A stretch of DNA of 64,000 bases from NCBI RefSeq assembly GCF_006438785.1, contig NZ_RCZB01000005.1, positions 1-64,000 of the forward strand, in the 5' to 3' direction. The notes beneath the pieces were generated by a model. The model did not search any database. It was not told the DNA's origin and saw nothing but the letters and a program-made list of their open reading frames with translations. Source of the stretch: Rhodanobacter glycinis. GTDB lineage: Bacteria > Pseudomonadota > Gammaproteobacteria > Xanthomonadales > Rhodanobacteraceae. The stretch's first letter is position 1; each line of letters opens with the position of its first letter. The position numbers were made by a program, and so were the translations under genes. Shown piece by piece: positions 33,824-42,866 of this stretch.

Positions 33824-36800
33824 ATGAACGATATTCGCATGCCCGCATCCGACCCCTCCGCTGATCCTGGCCTGCGCGCGCTGCGCCGACAGCTGGACAC
33901 GGTCTCCAGCCGCGACTTCGGCCGCCTGCTGGGCCGCTGGCGCGGCCTGTCGCGCCGGCCGGACGACAGCAAGCTGGCGGCGCTGGTCACCGATATCGAG
34001 CGCTCCGCGGCCAGACGACGTGCGCGGGTTGCCGCCAAACCGGAACTTCGGCTGGACGAATCGCTGCCGATCAGCGCTCGCGGCGAGGACATCATCAAGC
34101 TGATCCGCGAGCATCAGGTGGTGGTGATCGCTGGCGAAACCGGTTCGGGCAAGACTACCCAGCTGCCCAAGCTGTGCCTGGCTGCCGGTCGCGGCGAGGC
34201 GGGCATGATCGGCTGCACCCAGCCGCGCCGGCTGGCCGCGCGCTCGGTCGCCCGCCGCGTGGCCGAGGAACTTGGCACCCAGGTCGGTGACATCGTCGGT
34301 TTCCAGGTGCGCTTCAACGACCAGGTCTCCGAGCGCAGCCTGATCAAGTTCATGACCGACGGCATCCTGCTCGCCGAGACCCAGGGCGATCCATGGCTCA
34401 GCGCGTACGACACCATCATCATCGACGAGGCGCACGAGCGCAGCCTCAACATCGACTTCCTGCTCGGCTATCTGAAGCAGCTGGCCAAGAAGCGACCCGA
34501 GCTGAAGATCATCGTCACTTCGGCGACGATCGACACGGCCCGTTTTGCCGAGCATTTCGATGGTGCGCCTGTAGTGGAAGTGGAGGGGCGCGCGTATCCG
34601 GTCGAGCTGCGCTGGCGCTCGCTGGACGAGATCGCCGCGCGGCAGGGCCGCAGCAAGGACATGCAGCAGGGCAGCGCCGAGCACATCGCCGCCGTGCTCG
34701 ATGAAATCAGCCAGGAGGATCCGCGTGGCGACGTGCTGATCTTCCTGCCCGGCGAGCGCGAGATCCGCGATGCGCACCAGCTGCTGTCGCGCCGGCAGTA
34801 CCGCGAGACCGAGATCATGCCGCTGTACGCGCGGCTCTCCGCCGGCGACCAGGACCGCGTGTTCAAGCCCGGCATCAAGCGCCGCGTGGTGCTGGCGACC
34901 AACGTGGCCGAGACCTCGCTGACGGTGCCGCGGATCCGCTACGTGATCGACACCGGCACCGCACGGGTGAAGCGCTACAGCCAGCGCAGCCAGCTCGAAC
35001 GACTGCATGTGGAGCCGGTGTCGCAGGCCGCGGCCGACCAGCGCAAGGGGCGCTGCGGACGCGTCGGACCGGGTATCTGCTATCGCCTGTACGACGAAGC
35101 CGACTTCGCCAGCCGTGCCGCGTTCACCGACCCGGAACTGCTGCGCTCGTCGCTGGCCAACGTGATCCTGCGCATGCTGGCGTTGCAGCTGGGCGACGTG
35201 GAGCAGTTCCCGTTCCTCGAAGCACCCGACCCTCGCGTGGTGGCGGACGGCTATCGCCGCCTTGCCGAGATCTCGGCGATCGACGATGCACGCAAGCTCA
35301 CCGCGGTCGGCCGCACGCTCGCGCGATTGCCGATCGACGTGCAGCTCGCGCGCATGCTGGTGGAAGGCGAGCAGCTGCATTGCCTGCGCGAGCTGCTCAC
35401 CATCGTGTCGTTCCTCAGTATCCAGGATCCGCGCGAGCGTCCGTCGGATGCACGCCAGCAGGCCGACGCCGCGCATGCCGTGTTCGCCGATCCGAAGTCC
35501 GACTTCGCCGGCGTGCTGAACCTGTGGCGCGCCTATCACGACGCGCACGAGGAACTGACCCAGTCGAAGCTGCGCGACTGGTGCTCGCGGCACTTTCTCA
35601 GCTTCATGCGCATGCGCGAGTGGCGCGAGCTGCATCGGCAATTGCTGCTGGTGGTGCAAGAGCTTGGCTGGAAGCTGGACGCACAGACTCTCGCTCCTCC
35701 ATCGCAGGCGATCGGGAAGAGAGCTGGGGGGAGAGGGGCCGAGCGCGTTGCTGCGCGCGAGCCTGAGGTTGTGGCGCTCGCCGAAACAGATGCAAGTCGC
35801 CTTTACGAATCGGTGCACCGCTCCCTGCTCGCCGGTCTGCCGACCCAGGTCGGCCGCAAGGACGAGAAGGGCGTGTATCTGAGTACGCGCGAGCGCAAGT
35901 TCCATGTATTCCCAGGCTCGGCCTTGTCCAAGGCGCCGCCGAACTGGATCTTCTCCGCGCAGATCCTCGACGTGGGGGGGCGCGTGTGGGGCATGGCGAA
36001 TGCGCGCGTCGAACCGCTGTGGATCGAACAGCAGGCAGCGCATCTGCTGCGCACGAGCTGCCGCGATGCACACTGGTCGAAGAAGCGCGGCTGCGTGGTC
36101 GCGTACGAGCAGGTCAGCCTGTTCGGGCTGGTGCTGGTAGAGAAGCGGCCGGTCACGTTCCAGCAGCAGGACCCGGCGCTGGCGCACGCGATCTTCCTGC
36201 GCGAGGCTCTGACCCGCGGCGACATCGACAGTCGTGCGGATTTTGTGCGTGCGAACCAGCGTGTACTGGAAGACGCGCTTGGCATCGAGGCGAAGCAGCG
36301 CCGCGAAGGATTGATCCGCCATGAAGACGATCTGGTCGCGTTCTTCGAGGGCAAGCTGCCTGAAGAGATCGCCAGCAGCCGCGCACTGGACGCGTGGTAT
36401 CGCAAGGCGCGGCCGGCCGAGCAGGCGGCGCTGCGCTGGTCGCTGGACGACGTGATGGTTGGTGGTGCGGGGCTGGATGCGAAGGCGTTTCCCGCAACCT
36501 TGGAAATCCCGCCGCTGGCCATGGATGGCCGAGTGCCGCGAGCGCAGGCGACGGCAGGGATGCCGGAGGTAGAGCAAGGCACGGAGCAATTGCCGGATGC
36601 GCAGGAGCGGCCGCAGCGTTACAAGCTCGAATACCGCTTCGTACCCGGCGATGAAGCCGACGGCGTTACCTTGCATCTGCCGCTGGCGATGTTGAACGCG
36701 TTGCCGCCCGCCCGCTGCGAATGGCTGGTGCCCGGTCTGCTGGGCGAGAAAGTGGCCGAGCTGATCCGTGGTCTGCCCAAGGCGCTAAGGCGCAATTTCG

Positions 36801-37939
36801 TGCCCGCGCCGGATTTTGCGCGGGCGTTCGTCGAGGCCGAGTCGCCGCGCGACGAGCCGCTGGCGAAAGCACTGGCGACATTTCTGAAGCGCGCCACCGG
36901 TGTCGACATCGCTGCGGCCGAATTCGTCGCCGTCGAGCTGCCGGCCCATTTCCGCATGCGTTACCGCCTGCATGACGGGGATACTTCGTCGAAGCCGGGA
37001 AAAACACTTGCCAGCGGCCGCGATCTCGCTGTGCTGCGTGGACAGTGGGAAGGTCAGGCGCGCGAAGCGTTCTCGCGCAAGACCGATATCGAACTGACCC
37101 GCGAGGACGTCGCCAGCTGGGATTTCGAGGAGATCCCCGCACAGGTGCGTTCGGACGGCGGCCTGATCGCGTTCCCGGCGCTGGTCGACTTGGGCGAGAC
37201 GGTGGCGTTGCGCGTGTTCGAGCGCAGCGACGAGGCGCGCGCGGCGCACCAGCAAGGCGTGGTGCGGCTGCTGCGCAACTCGCTGGCCAGTGATGCGAAA
37301 CAGGCGCGTCGGCGCCTGCCGATCGGCAATGCGCTGGCGTTGAAGTACGCGCCGCTTGGTGGCGTCGATGGCCTGCGCGAAGACTTGCTTGAAGGCGGCT
37401 TCAGCGACTTGCTTGAACAACATGATCTGGACGTGCGCACGGCCGGTGCGTTCGAGAAGCTGCGCGCGCAGTTTTCGCGCGAGCTGTTCGGTGCCGGCGT
37501 CGAGCGGCTGAAGCTGGCCGAACCGATCATCGAGGCGCAGGCCGAACTGAAGCCGTGGCTGCAGCCGCCGCTGATGGGCTTCGCCCGCGCCAGCTATGAC
37601 GACCTGCGCGAACAGTTCGACGCCTTGCTGACGCCAGGCTTCCTGCGCGAGCTGTCGGCGGCGCGGCTGGCGCATTACCCGCGTTACCTGAAGGCGATGC
37701 GCCTGCGCGGTGAGCGGCTGCGGCAGGATCCGACGAAGGACCAGCAACGCATGCTGCAGGTCATGCCGTACTGGCGCGCGTACCTGCAGCACCGCGCCGC
37801 CGGTGCCGATGCGGCCGACCTCGTCGAGCTGCGCTGGCTGATCGAGGAGTGGCGCGTGTCGCTGTTCGCACAGGAACTGAAGACCGCCGAACCGGTCTCG
37901 GCCAAGCGGCTGGCGAAGGCGCTGGCAGCGCTGGCCTGA
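33824..37939 (+). CDS. hrpA: ATP-dependent RNA helicase HrpA (DEAH box)
   Basis: The 1371-residue DEAH/RHA helicase has the P-loop GETGSGKTTQLPK, the DEAH box IIIDEAHERSLN, the SAT motif (TSATIDTARF) and motif VI (QRKGRCGRVGPG) in two RecA domains. Helicase-associated and OB regions follow (YRLYDEADFASR, VGRKDEKGVYLSTRERKFHVFPGSAL). The C-terminal HrpA-specific domain has LPKALRRNFVPAPDFARAFVE and ends SAKRLAKALAALA. HrpA resolves collided ribosomes and remodels mRNA. The ATG at 33824 (MNDIRMPAS) is preferred to an upstream in-frame start. Two in-frame stretches absent from E. coli HrpA (about 35690-35800 and 36520-36610) look like captured repeats. Confidence 0.94.
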   Translation: MNDIRMPASDPSADPGLRALRRQLDTVSSRDFGRLLGRWRGLSRRPDDSKLAALVTDIERSAARRRARVAAKPELRLDESLPISARGEDIIKLIREHQVVVIAGETGSGKTTQLPKLCLAAGRGEAGMIGCTQPRRLAARSVARRVAEELGTQVGDIVGFQVRFNDQVSERSLIKFMTDGILLAETQGDPWLSAYDTIIIDEAHERSLNIDFLLGYLKQLAKKRPELKIIVTSATIDTARFAEHFDGAPVVEVEGRAYPVELRWRSLDEIAARQGRSKDMQQGSAEHIAAVLDEISQEDPRGDVLIFLPGEREIRDAHQLLSRRQYRETEIMPLYARLSAGDQDRVFKPGIKRRVVLATNVAETSLTVPRIRYVIDTGTARVKRYSQRSQLERLHVEPVSQAAADQRKGRCGRVGPGICYRLYDEADFASRAAFTDPELLRSSLANVILRMLALQLGDVEQFPFLEAPDPRVVADGYRRLAEISAIDDARKLTAVGRTLARLPIDVQLARMLVEGEQLHCLRELLTIVSFLSIQDPRERPSDARQQADAAHAVFADPKSDFAGVLNLWRAYHDAHEELTQSKLRDWCSRHFLSFMRMREWRELHRQLLLVVQELGWKLDAQTLAPPSQAIGKRAGGRGAERVAAREPEVVALAETDASRLYESVHRSLLAGLPTQVGRKDEKGVYLSTRERKFHVFPGSALSKAPPNWIFSAQILDVGGRVWGMANARVEPLWIEQQAAHLLRTSCRDAHWSKKRGCVVAYEQVSLFGLVLVEKRPVTFQQQDPALAHAIFLREALTRGDIDSRADFVRANQRVLEDALGIEAKQRREGLIRHEDDLVAFFEGKLPEEIASSRALDAWYRKARPAEQAALRWSLDDVMVGGAGLDAKAFPATLEIPPLAMDGRVPRAQATAGMPEVEQGTEQLPDAQERPQRYKLEYRFVPGDEADGVTLHLPLAMLNALPPARCEWLVPGLLGEKVAELIRGLPKALRRNFVPAPDFARAFVEAESPRDEPLAKALATFLKRATGVDIAAAEFVAVELPAHFRMRYRLHDGDTSSKPGKTLASGRDLAVLRGQWEGQAREAFSRKTDIELTREDVASWDFEEIPAQVRSDGGLIAFPALVDLGETVALRVFERSDEARAAHQQGVVRLLRNSLASDAKQARRRLPIGNALALKYAPLGGVDGLREDLLEGGFSDLLEQHDLDVRTAGAFEKLRAQFSRELFGAGVERLKLAEPIIEAQAELKPWLQPPLMGFARASYDDLREQFDALLTPGFLRELSAARLAHYPRYLKAMRLRGERLRQDPTKDQQRMLQVMPYWRAYLQHRAAGADAADLVELRWLIEEWRVSLFAQELKTAEPVSAKRLAKALAALA

Positions 37940-38027
37940 GCCGAGGCCAGCGGCGCGACCGGTCGACTGCCGGGGAATGCGGCGGCACTGCGGTTACTAT
38001 GGATGTCTGTACCGGACATCCCGCCTC

Positions 38028-40145
38028 ATGGCCCCGACCATCACATCTTCCAGCCTGCAGCCGTGGCGCGACCGCGCCGGCGTGCTACCGCCGGTGCTGG
38101 ACGAGGCGTTGCAGACATGCATGACCCATCCCGTTCCCGAGGCCGAGTGCTGCGACGTGCTGGATCTGCTGGGCATGCTCGGCTGCGATGCACAGACCCA
38201 GGCGGCGGCGTTGTGGTTCGAGCTGGCGCGGGCGGATCCGGCGCTATGGGCCGCGCAGCGCGCAAAGTTGCCGGCGGAAGTGCAGCGACTGGTCGGCGGT
38301 CAGCAGGCCGCCGAACAGGTGTGGGCCTTGCATGCACAACGGGCGCCGGAGGGCGCGGCCGAGGGCCTGCGTCGCCTGCTGCTGGCGATCGTGCGCGATT
38401 TGCGCGTGGTGTTCGTGCTGCTCGCTCGGCAGCTGGCGCGGATGCGTGCGGCCGCGTTGCTGCCGGCGGAACAGGCTGCCGCACTGGCGCGGCTGACCCG
38501 CGACATCCATGCACCGCTGGCGAACCGGCTCGGCATCTGGCAGTTGAAGTGGGAGCTGGAAGATCTGGCGTTCCGCTTCCTGCAGCCGGAAACCTACCGC
38601 CGCATCGCGAAGCTGCTCGACGAGCGGCGTGCCGACCGTGAGGGTTTCATCCGCGAGTCGCTGGACGAGCTGCATGGTGCGCTCGCTGCTGCCGGCATCC
38701 ATGCGGAGCTGGCCGGGCGGCCCAAGCACATCTATTCGATCTGGAAAAAGATGCAGCGCAAGTCGCTGGATTTTTCCGACCTGTACGACATCCGCGCGGT
38801 GCGCGTGCTGGTCGACAACGTCACCGATTGCTATGCCGCGCTCGGCGTCGTGCACGCGCGCTGGCCACATCTGCCGGGCGAGTTCGACGACTACATCGCG
38901 CGGCCCAAGGCGAACGGCTACCAATCGCTGCACACGGCCGTGCTGGGTCCGGCCGGCAAGACGCTCGAGGTGCAGATCCGCACGCACGAGATGCATCGGG
39001 CCAACGAGCTGGGTGTGGCCGCACACTGGCGCTACAAGGAAGGCGGCAGCGCCGATGCCGAGTTCGAGGCGAAGATCGCCTGGATGCGCAAGCTGCTGGA
39101 ACCGCGCGGTGATGACAGCGGGCTGGCGGCTGACCTGCATACCGAGCTGCTGGAAGATCGCGTCTACCTGCTGACCCCCAAGGGCGAGGTGTTCGACCTG
39201 GCGCGCGGTTCGACCGTGCTGGATTTCGCCTACCTGGTGCATACCGAGGTTGGTCATCGCTGCCGCGGCGCCAAGGTCAACGGCCGCATCGTGCCGCTGA
39301 CGTTCCAGCCGCAGAGTGGAGATCGGGTGGAAATCCTCACCACCAAGCTGGGCGAGCCCAGCCGCGACTGGCTGTCGCCGCACCATGGTTATCTCAACAC
39401 TTCGCGGGCGAAGGACAAGGTGCGCGCGTGGTTCCGCCGGATCGCCCATGACGCGAATCTCGCGGTCGGCCGCAGCATGTTCGAGCGCGAGCTGAAGCGG
39501 CTGGCGCTGTCGGGCGCGGACGCGAGCAAGCTGCCTGCGCATTTCCACCTGCAGACCCACGACGAGTTGCTGATCGCGCTGGCGCTGGGCGAGATCACGC
39601 CCGGCCAGATCGCCCGCGTGGTGCAGGAAGCCGCGCAGCCGCCGGCACCCCCGCCGCCACCGGTGACCGCACGACCGGTCACGCTCGACCACAGCGCGCT
39701 CAGCATCGAAGGCATCGGCAATCTGCTGACCACGCTGGCGCGCTGCTGCCAGCCGCTGCCGGGCGATCCGGTGCGCGGCTTCATCACCAAGGGCCGCGGT
39801 GTGTCGGTGCATCGCGCCGATTGCGGCAGCCTGGCGCGGCTGGTTCGGCGCGATCCGGATCGGGTGATCGAGGTGAGCTGGGGCAGTGCCGCCAGCCAGG
39901 CCTACGAGGTCGACATCGAACTGCGCGGCTACGATCGCAAGGGTCTGCAGAAGGACGTCACCAGTGTCATCAGCAATGCCGGCACCCACATCATTGCCTC
40001 GTCCAGCCGCCTGTTCGCGCACACCGGCGAGGTGGAGATGCGTTTCACCCTGCGCGTGCGCGATTTCGAGCAGTTGTCGACCCTGCTCGGCAAATTGCTG
40101 GCGTTGCCCAACGTGATCGACGTGCGCCGGGTCGGCGTCGGCTGA
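38028..40145 (+). CDS. relA: (p)ppGpp synthetase RelA
   Basis: The 705-residue protein is the ribosome-associated stringent-response synthetase. The N-terminal hydrolase-like domain has lost the HD metal motif (IVRDLRVVFVLLARQL), so it should be synthesis-only. The synthetase domain has GRPKHIYSIWKKM, YDIRAVRVLVDN and the monofunctional-type EFDDYIARPKANGYQSLHTAV. The C-terminal half has TGS (VYLLTPKGEVFDLARGSTVLDFAY), a zinc-finger/helical region (ARCCQPLPGDPV) and an ACT domain (YDRKGLQKDVTSVISNAG). The ATG at 38028 is chosen. It is followed by a TPR membrane protein and an epimerase on the same strand. Confidence 0.94.
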   Translation: MAPTITSSSLQPWRDRAGVLPPVLDEALQTCMTHPVPEAECCDVLDLLGMLGCDAQTQAAALWFELARADPALWAAQRAKLPAEVQRLVGGQQAAEQVWALHAQRAPEGAAEGLRRLLLAIVRDLRVVFVLLARQLARMRAAALLPAEQAAALARLTRDIHAPLANRLGIWQLKWELEDLAFRFLQPETYRRIAKLLDERRADREGFIRESLDELHGALAAAGIHAELAGRPKHIYSIWKKMQRKSLDFSDLYDIRAVRVLVDNVTDCYAALGVVHARWPHLPGEFDDYIARPKANGYQSLHTAVLGPAGKTLEVQIRTHEMHRANELGVAAHWRYKEGGSADAEFEAKIAWMRKLLEPRGDDSGLAADLHTELLEDRVYLLTPKGEVFDLARGSTVLDFAYLVHTEVGHRCRGAKVNGRIVPLTFQPQSGDRVEILTTKLGEPSRDWLSPHHGYLNTSRAKDKVRAWFRRIAHDANLAVGRSMFERELKRLALSGADASKLPAHFHLQTHDELLIALALGEITPGQIARVVQEAAQPPAPPPPPVTARPVTLDHSALSIEGIGNLLTTLARCCQPLPGDPVRGFITKGRGVSVHRADCGSLARLVRRDPDRVIEVSWGSAASQAYEVDIELRGYDRKGLQKDVTSVISNAGTHIIASSSRLFAHTGEVEMRFTLRVRDFEQLSTLLGKLLALPNVIDVRRVGVG

Positions 40146-40231
40146 ATGACCCCGCAATGCCGGTCTGGCACGGGCAAGGCAGCCCGCAGCCCGATGTTAA
40201 GCTGCAGCGACAGCCTGAACAGCCACGGATC

Positions 40232-41920
40232 ATGAGCGGACGCCGAGACCAGCACGACGCACATCCACCCACGCGCACCGAGCCCACCCTGGGTGATCTC
40301 GATCGCCTGGACGCGCCGCGTGCGCCGTCCCGCGACGGCTTGCCCGAGGTGTCCGTCGAGCCGCGCCACCCGCATGCCAGGCGGGGCGCGCCGGTGCGTC
40401 GCCGTCGCCGGGGCTGGCTGGTTCCGCTGTTGCTGTTGCTGGTTGTTGTGGCGGCCGGCACACTCTGGTTCAACCAGAACCGCTTGCGCGGCATGTTGCC
40501 GCGTACCGACTTCAACACGGTGCTGACGCAAGCGCAGCAGGCCCTGCAGGATGGCCGTCTGGACGGCCAGGACGGTACCAGCGCACGCGAGCTGTTCCAG
40601 GCCGCCGCGGCGCTGGAGCCGGACAACGATCGTGCGCGCGATGGCCTGCGTCAGGTCGGCCAGGCCGAGTTGGCGCAGGCCGATGCCGCTTTGCAGGCGG
40701 GACAGATTGCACAGGCCACGCAGCAGGCGGCAGTCGCCCGCGAATTGCTCGGTGGCGGCAGCGATATCGACCGGCTGGATCATGCGATCAGCAGCGCCCG
40801 CGCGTCGCAGGTGCAGACGGTGGACCTGGTCGATCAGGCACAGCAGGCATTGGCGACGGGCAAGCTGGATGGCGTTGCCGGTGCGGGCGCGTTGTACCAG
40901 CGCGTGCTGCGTGCCGATCCCGGCAACGCGGTGGCGGCACACGGACTCGATCAGGTCGGCTATGCGCTGGCGGCGCAGGCGCGCAAGGCATTCGATGTGA
41001 AGGACACGGCCGCGGCCAACGCCAGCATCGAACAGCTCGCCGCGCTGCAGCCGAACAACGGCGCACTGCCAGCATTGCGCGCGGTGCAGGCGCAGACGCG
41101 CAAGCAGGACAACAGTGCACTGGATGCGGCGCTCAGTCAGGGACATGACGCCTTGCGTGCCGGTCGCATCGGCGGCGCCGGCGACGATACGGCACTCGCT
41201 CATTTCCAGGCCGCACTCAAGCTCGACCCGGACAATGCCCAGGCCAGGGTTGGCCTCGGCAAGGTGGCGCAGGCCATGACGGTGCAGGCGAGCGCGGCGA
41301 TCGATGCCGGCGACACGACACAGGCGAACAGGCTGCTCGATCAGGCGGCGCAGCTGGCGCCGAAATCGGCGGATCTTGCAGCTGCCCGTGCGCGCCTGAG
41401 CAGTGTCGCGTCGGCGCCGGTTGCCGCCGCAAACGCGGACGAAGCCGAAGCACCATTGGCTCCCGCGGTGCTTTCGCCGCAGCAAAGCGCGGCAGTGGCG
41501 CGACTGGTACAGCGCGCGCAGCTGGCCACGAAGAACGGCGACATCATGATGCCGCCCGGTGACAGCGCATACGACCTGTATCGCAGCGCGCTGGCGATCG
41601 ACGGCAACAACGACGCAGCGCTGCATGGACTGCAGGCCTTGCCCGGCCAGGTCGAACAGCAGTTCAGCCAGGCACTCGCCGCCGGCAAGCTGAAGCAGGC
41701 CGACGACATGCTGGCGAATCTGGCCGAACTGGCTCCTGGCGATGCCGGGCAGAGCAGGTTGGGCGACCGGCTGGCCAGTGCCTGGCTCGATCAGGCCGAG
41801 CAGCAGCTCGGACGCGGTGATTATGTCGATGCCGGCCAGTCGCTGGATCATGCGCGCAAGCTGGCACCGAACCATCCGCGCGTGCTCGATCTGACGGCCC
41901 GATTGCAGGGCAGCCGGTGA
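40232..41920 (+). CDS. Single-span membrane protein with TPR-like helical repeats
   Basis: The 562-residue protein has a cytoplasmic, proline- and arginine-rich N-terminus, one membrane span after RRRRRGW (LVPLLLLLVVVAAGTLWF, about 63-80) and a long periplasmic domain. That domain is built from degenerate TPR-like helical repeats: AAALEPDNDRARDGLRQVG, VLRADPGNAVAAHGLDQVG, ALKLDPDNAQARVGLGKVA and AQLAPKSADLAAARARL recur about every 90-100 residues. Homologous genes of unknown function are found in xanthomonads. It may scaffold an envelope complex. It sits 86 bp after relA and 7 bp before the next gene, so it is probably cotranscribed with the downstream epimerase. Confidence 0.75.
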   Translation: MSGRRDQHDAHPPTRTEPTLGDLDRLDAPRAPSRDGLPEVSVEPRHPHARRGAPVRRRRRGWLVPLLLLLVVVAAGTLWFNQNRLRGMLPRTDFNTVLTQAQQALQDGRLDGQDGTSARELFQAAAALEPDNDRARDGLRQVGQAELAQADAALQAGQIAQATQQAAVARELLGGGSDIDRLDHAISSARASQVQTVDLVDQAQQALATGKLDGVAGAGALYQRVLRADPGNAVAAHGLDQVGYALAAQARKAFDVKDTAAANASIEQLAALQPNNGALPALRAVQAQTRKQDNSALDAALSQGHDALRAGRIGGAGDDTALAHFQAALKLDPDNAQARVGLGKVAQAMTVQASAAIDAGDTTQANRLLDQAAQLAPKSADLAAARARLSSVASAPVAAANADEAEAPLAPAVLSPQQSAAVARLVQRAQLATKNGDIMMPPGDSAYDLYRSALAIDGNNDAALHGLQALPGQVEQQFSQALAAGKLKQADDMLANLAELAPGDAGQSRLGDRLASAWLDQAEQQLGRGDYVDAGQSLDHARKLAPNHPRVLDLTARLQGSR

Positions 41921-41927
41921 GTGCTGC

Positions 41928-42767
41928 ATGACCGTGCTGGTGTTCGGCGGCAGCAGCCAGATCGGCCACTTCCTGTTGCCGCGCCTGCTGGCCAGTGGCG
42001 AGCCAGTACTGGCGTTGAGTCGGCAGTCGCAGCCGGCGCAAGCTGGAGTGAACTGGTTGTGGGGTGCACTGCCCGCCGACGTACCGACGCTGCCGCCATT
42101 GTCGGCGATCATCAGTTTCGGCCCATTGCCGGAGTTGGCCGAGTGGCTGGCGCAGACCCGTTTGATCGACGCGCCGCGGGTGATCGCCGTCAGCTCGATG
42201 AGTGCCGAAACCAAACGCGACTCCAGCGTGCCGGCCGAGCGCGAGATCTCGCGCCAGTTGCATCAGGGTGAGGCTGCGCTGGCCGCGGCGTGTGCCCGCC
42301 ACGGTTGTGCATGGACGGTGCTGCGGCCGACCCTGGTCTACGGTGCCGGACTGGACAAGAGTCTGACTCCGATCGTCCGTCGCGCGCTGCGCCTGCGGCT
42401 GTTTCCGTTGCCGGCCGGCCGCGGCCTGCGCCAGCCGGTACACGCGGATGATATTGCGCAGACAGTCCTGGCGGCGCTGGATTGTCCGGCGGCATCCGGC
42501 CGGATCCTGCCGATCGGTGGCGGCGAACGCCTGCCGGCTGGTGAGATGTTTGCGCGCGTGCGCCGCAGTCTGCCGCAGGCGACCGTGCCGCTACCGCTGC
42601 CGGCGTGGCTGCTGCGGCTGGGTCAACGCACGCTGCCGCCGCTGCGCGGACCGCTGAGCCGGCTGGACAGCGATCTGATCGCCGACAACGGCGAATTGCA
42701 GCGACTGCTCGGGATCCATCCGCGGCCGTTCCGCCCGGAAGCCTCGATGTGGATGTCACCGTTGTAG
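41928..42767 (+). CDS. NAD(P)-dependent epimerase/dehydratase-family protein (atypical SDR)
   Basis: The 279-residue Rossmann-fold protein starts with the dinucleotide motif VLVFGGSSQIGHFLLPRLL. It has a VIAVSSMSAETKRDS strand and a WTVLRPTLVYGAGLDKSL segment, typical of extended SDRs that act on nucleotide sugars or bind NADPH structurally. HADDIAQTVLAAL and the C-terminal GGERLPAGEMFARVRRSL also fit. The usual YxxxK pair is not evident, so it may be non-catalytic or bind ligands differently. It lies 7 bp after the TPR gene. Confidence 0.8.
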   Translation: MTVLVFGGSSQIGHFLLPRLLASGEPVLALSRQSQPAQAGVNWLWGALPADVPTLPPLSAIISFGPLPELAEWLAQTRLIDAPRVIAVSSMSAETKRDSSVPAEREISRQLHQGEAALAAACARHGCAWTVLRPTLVYGAGLDKSLTPIVRRALRLRLFPLPAGRGLRQPVHADDIAQTVLAALDCPAASGRILPIGGGERLPAGEMFARVRRSLPQATVPLPLPAWLLRLGQRTLPPLRGPLSRLDSDLIADNGELQRLLGIHPRPFRPEASMWMSPL

Positions 42768-42866
42768 CGGCAACCGGACGAATTGAATTGCCCGCGTTTC
42801 GCCACGAAACCTGCCGCCGCGTTCATATGCGCGCCGGGTGGCAGGCCCTATGATCGAACCACCTGA

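Noticed and set aside
33644..36676. 1010-codon minus-strand frame opposite hrpA and dps upstream DNA
   Set aside because: It is antisense to conserved helicase motifs and spans a promoter region; it looks like a GC-bias shadow.
38244..40157. 637-codon minus-strand frame opposite relA
   Set aside because: No domain is recognisable, and the plus strand is a canonical RelA.
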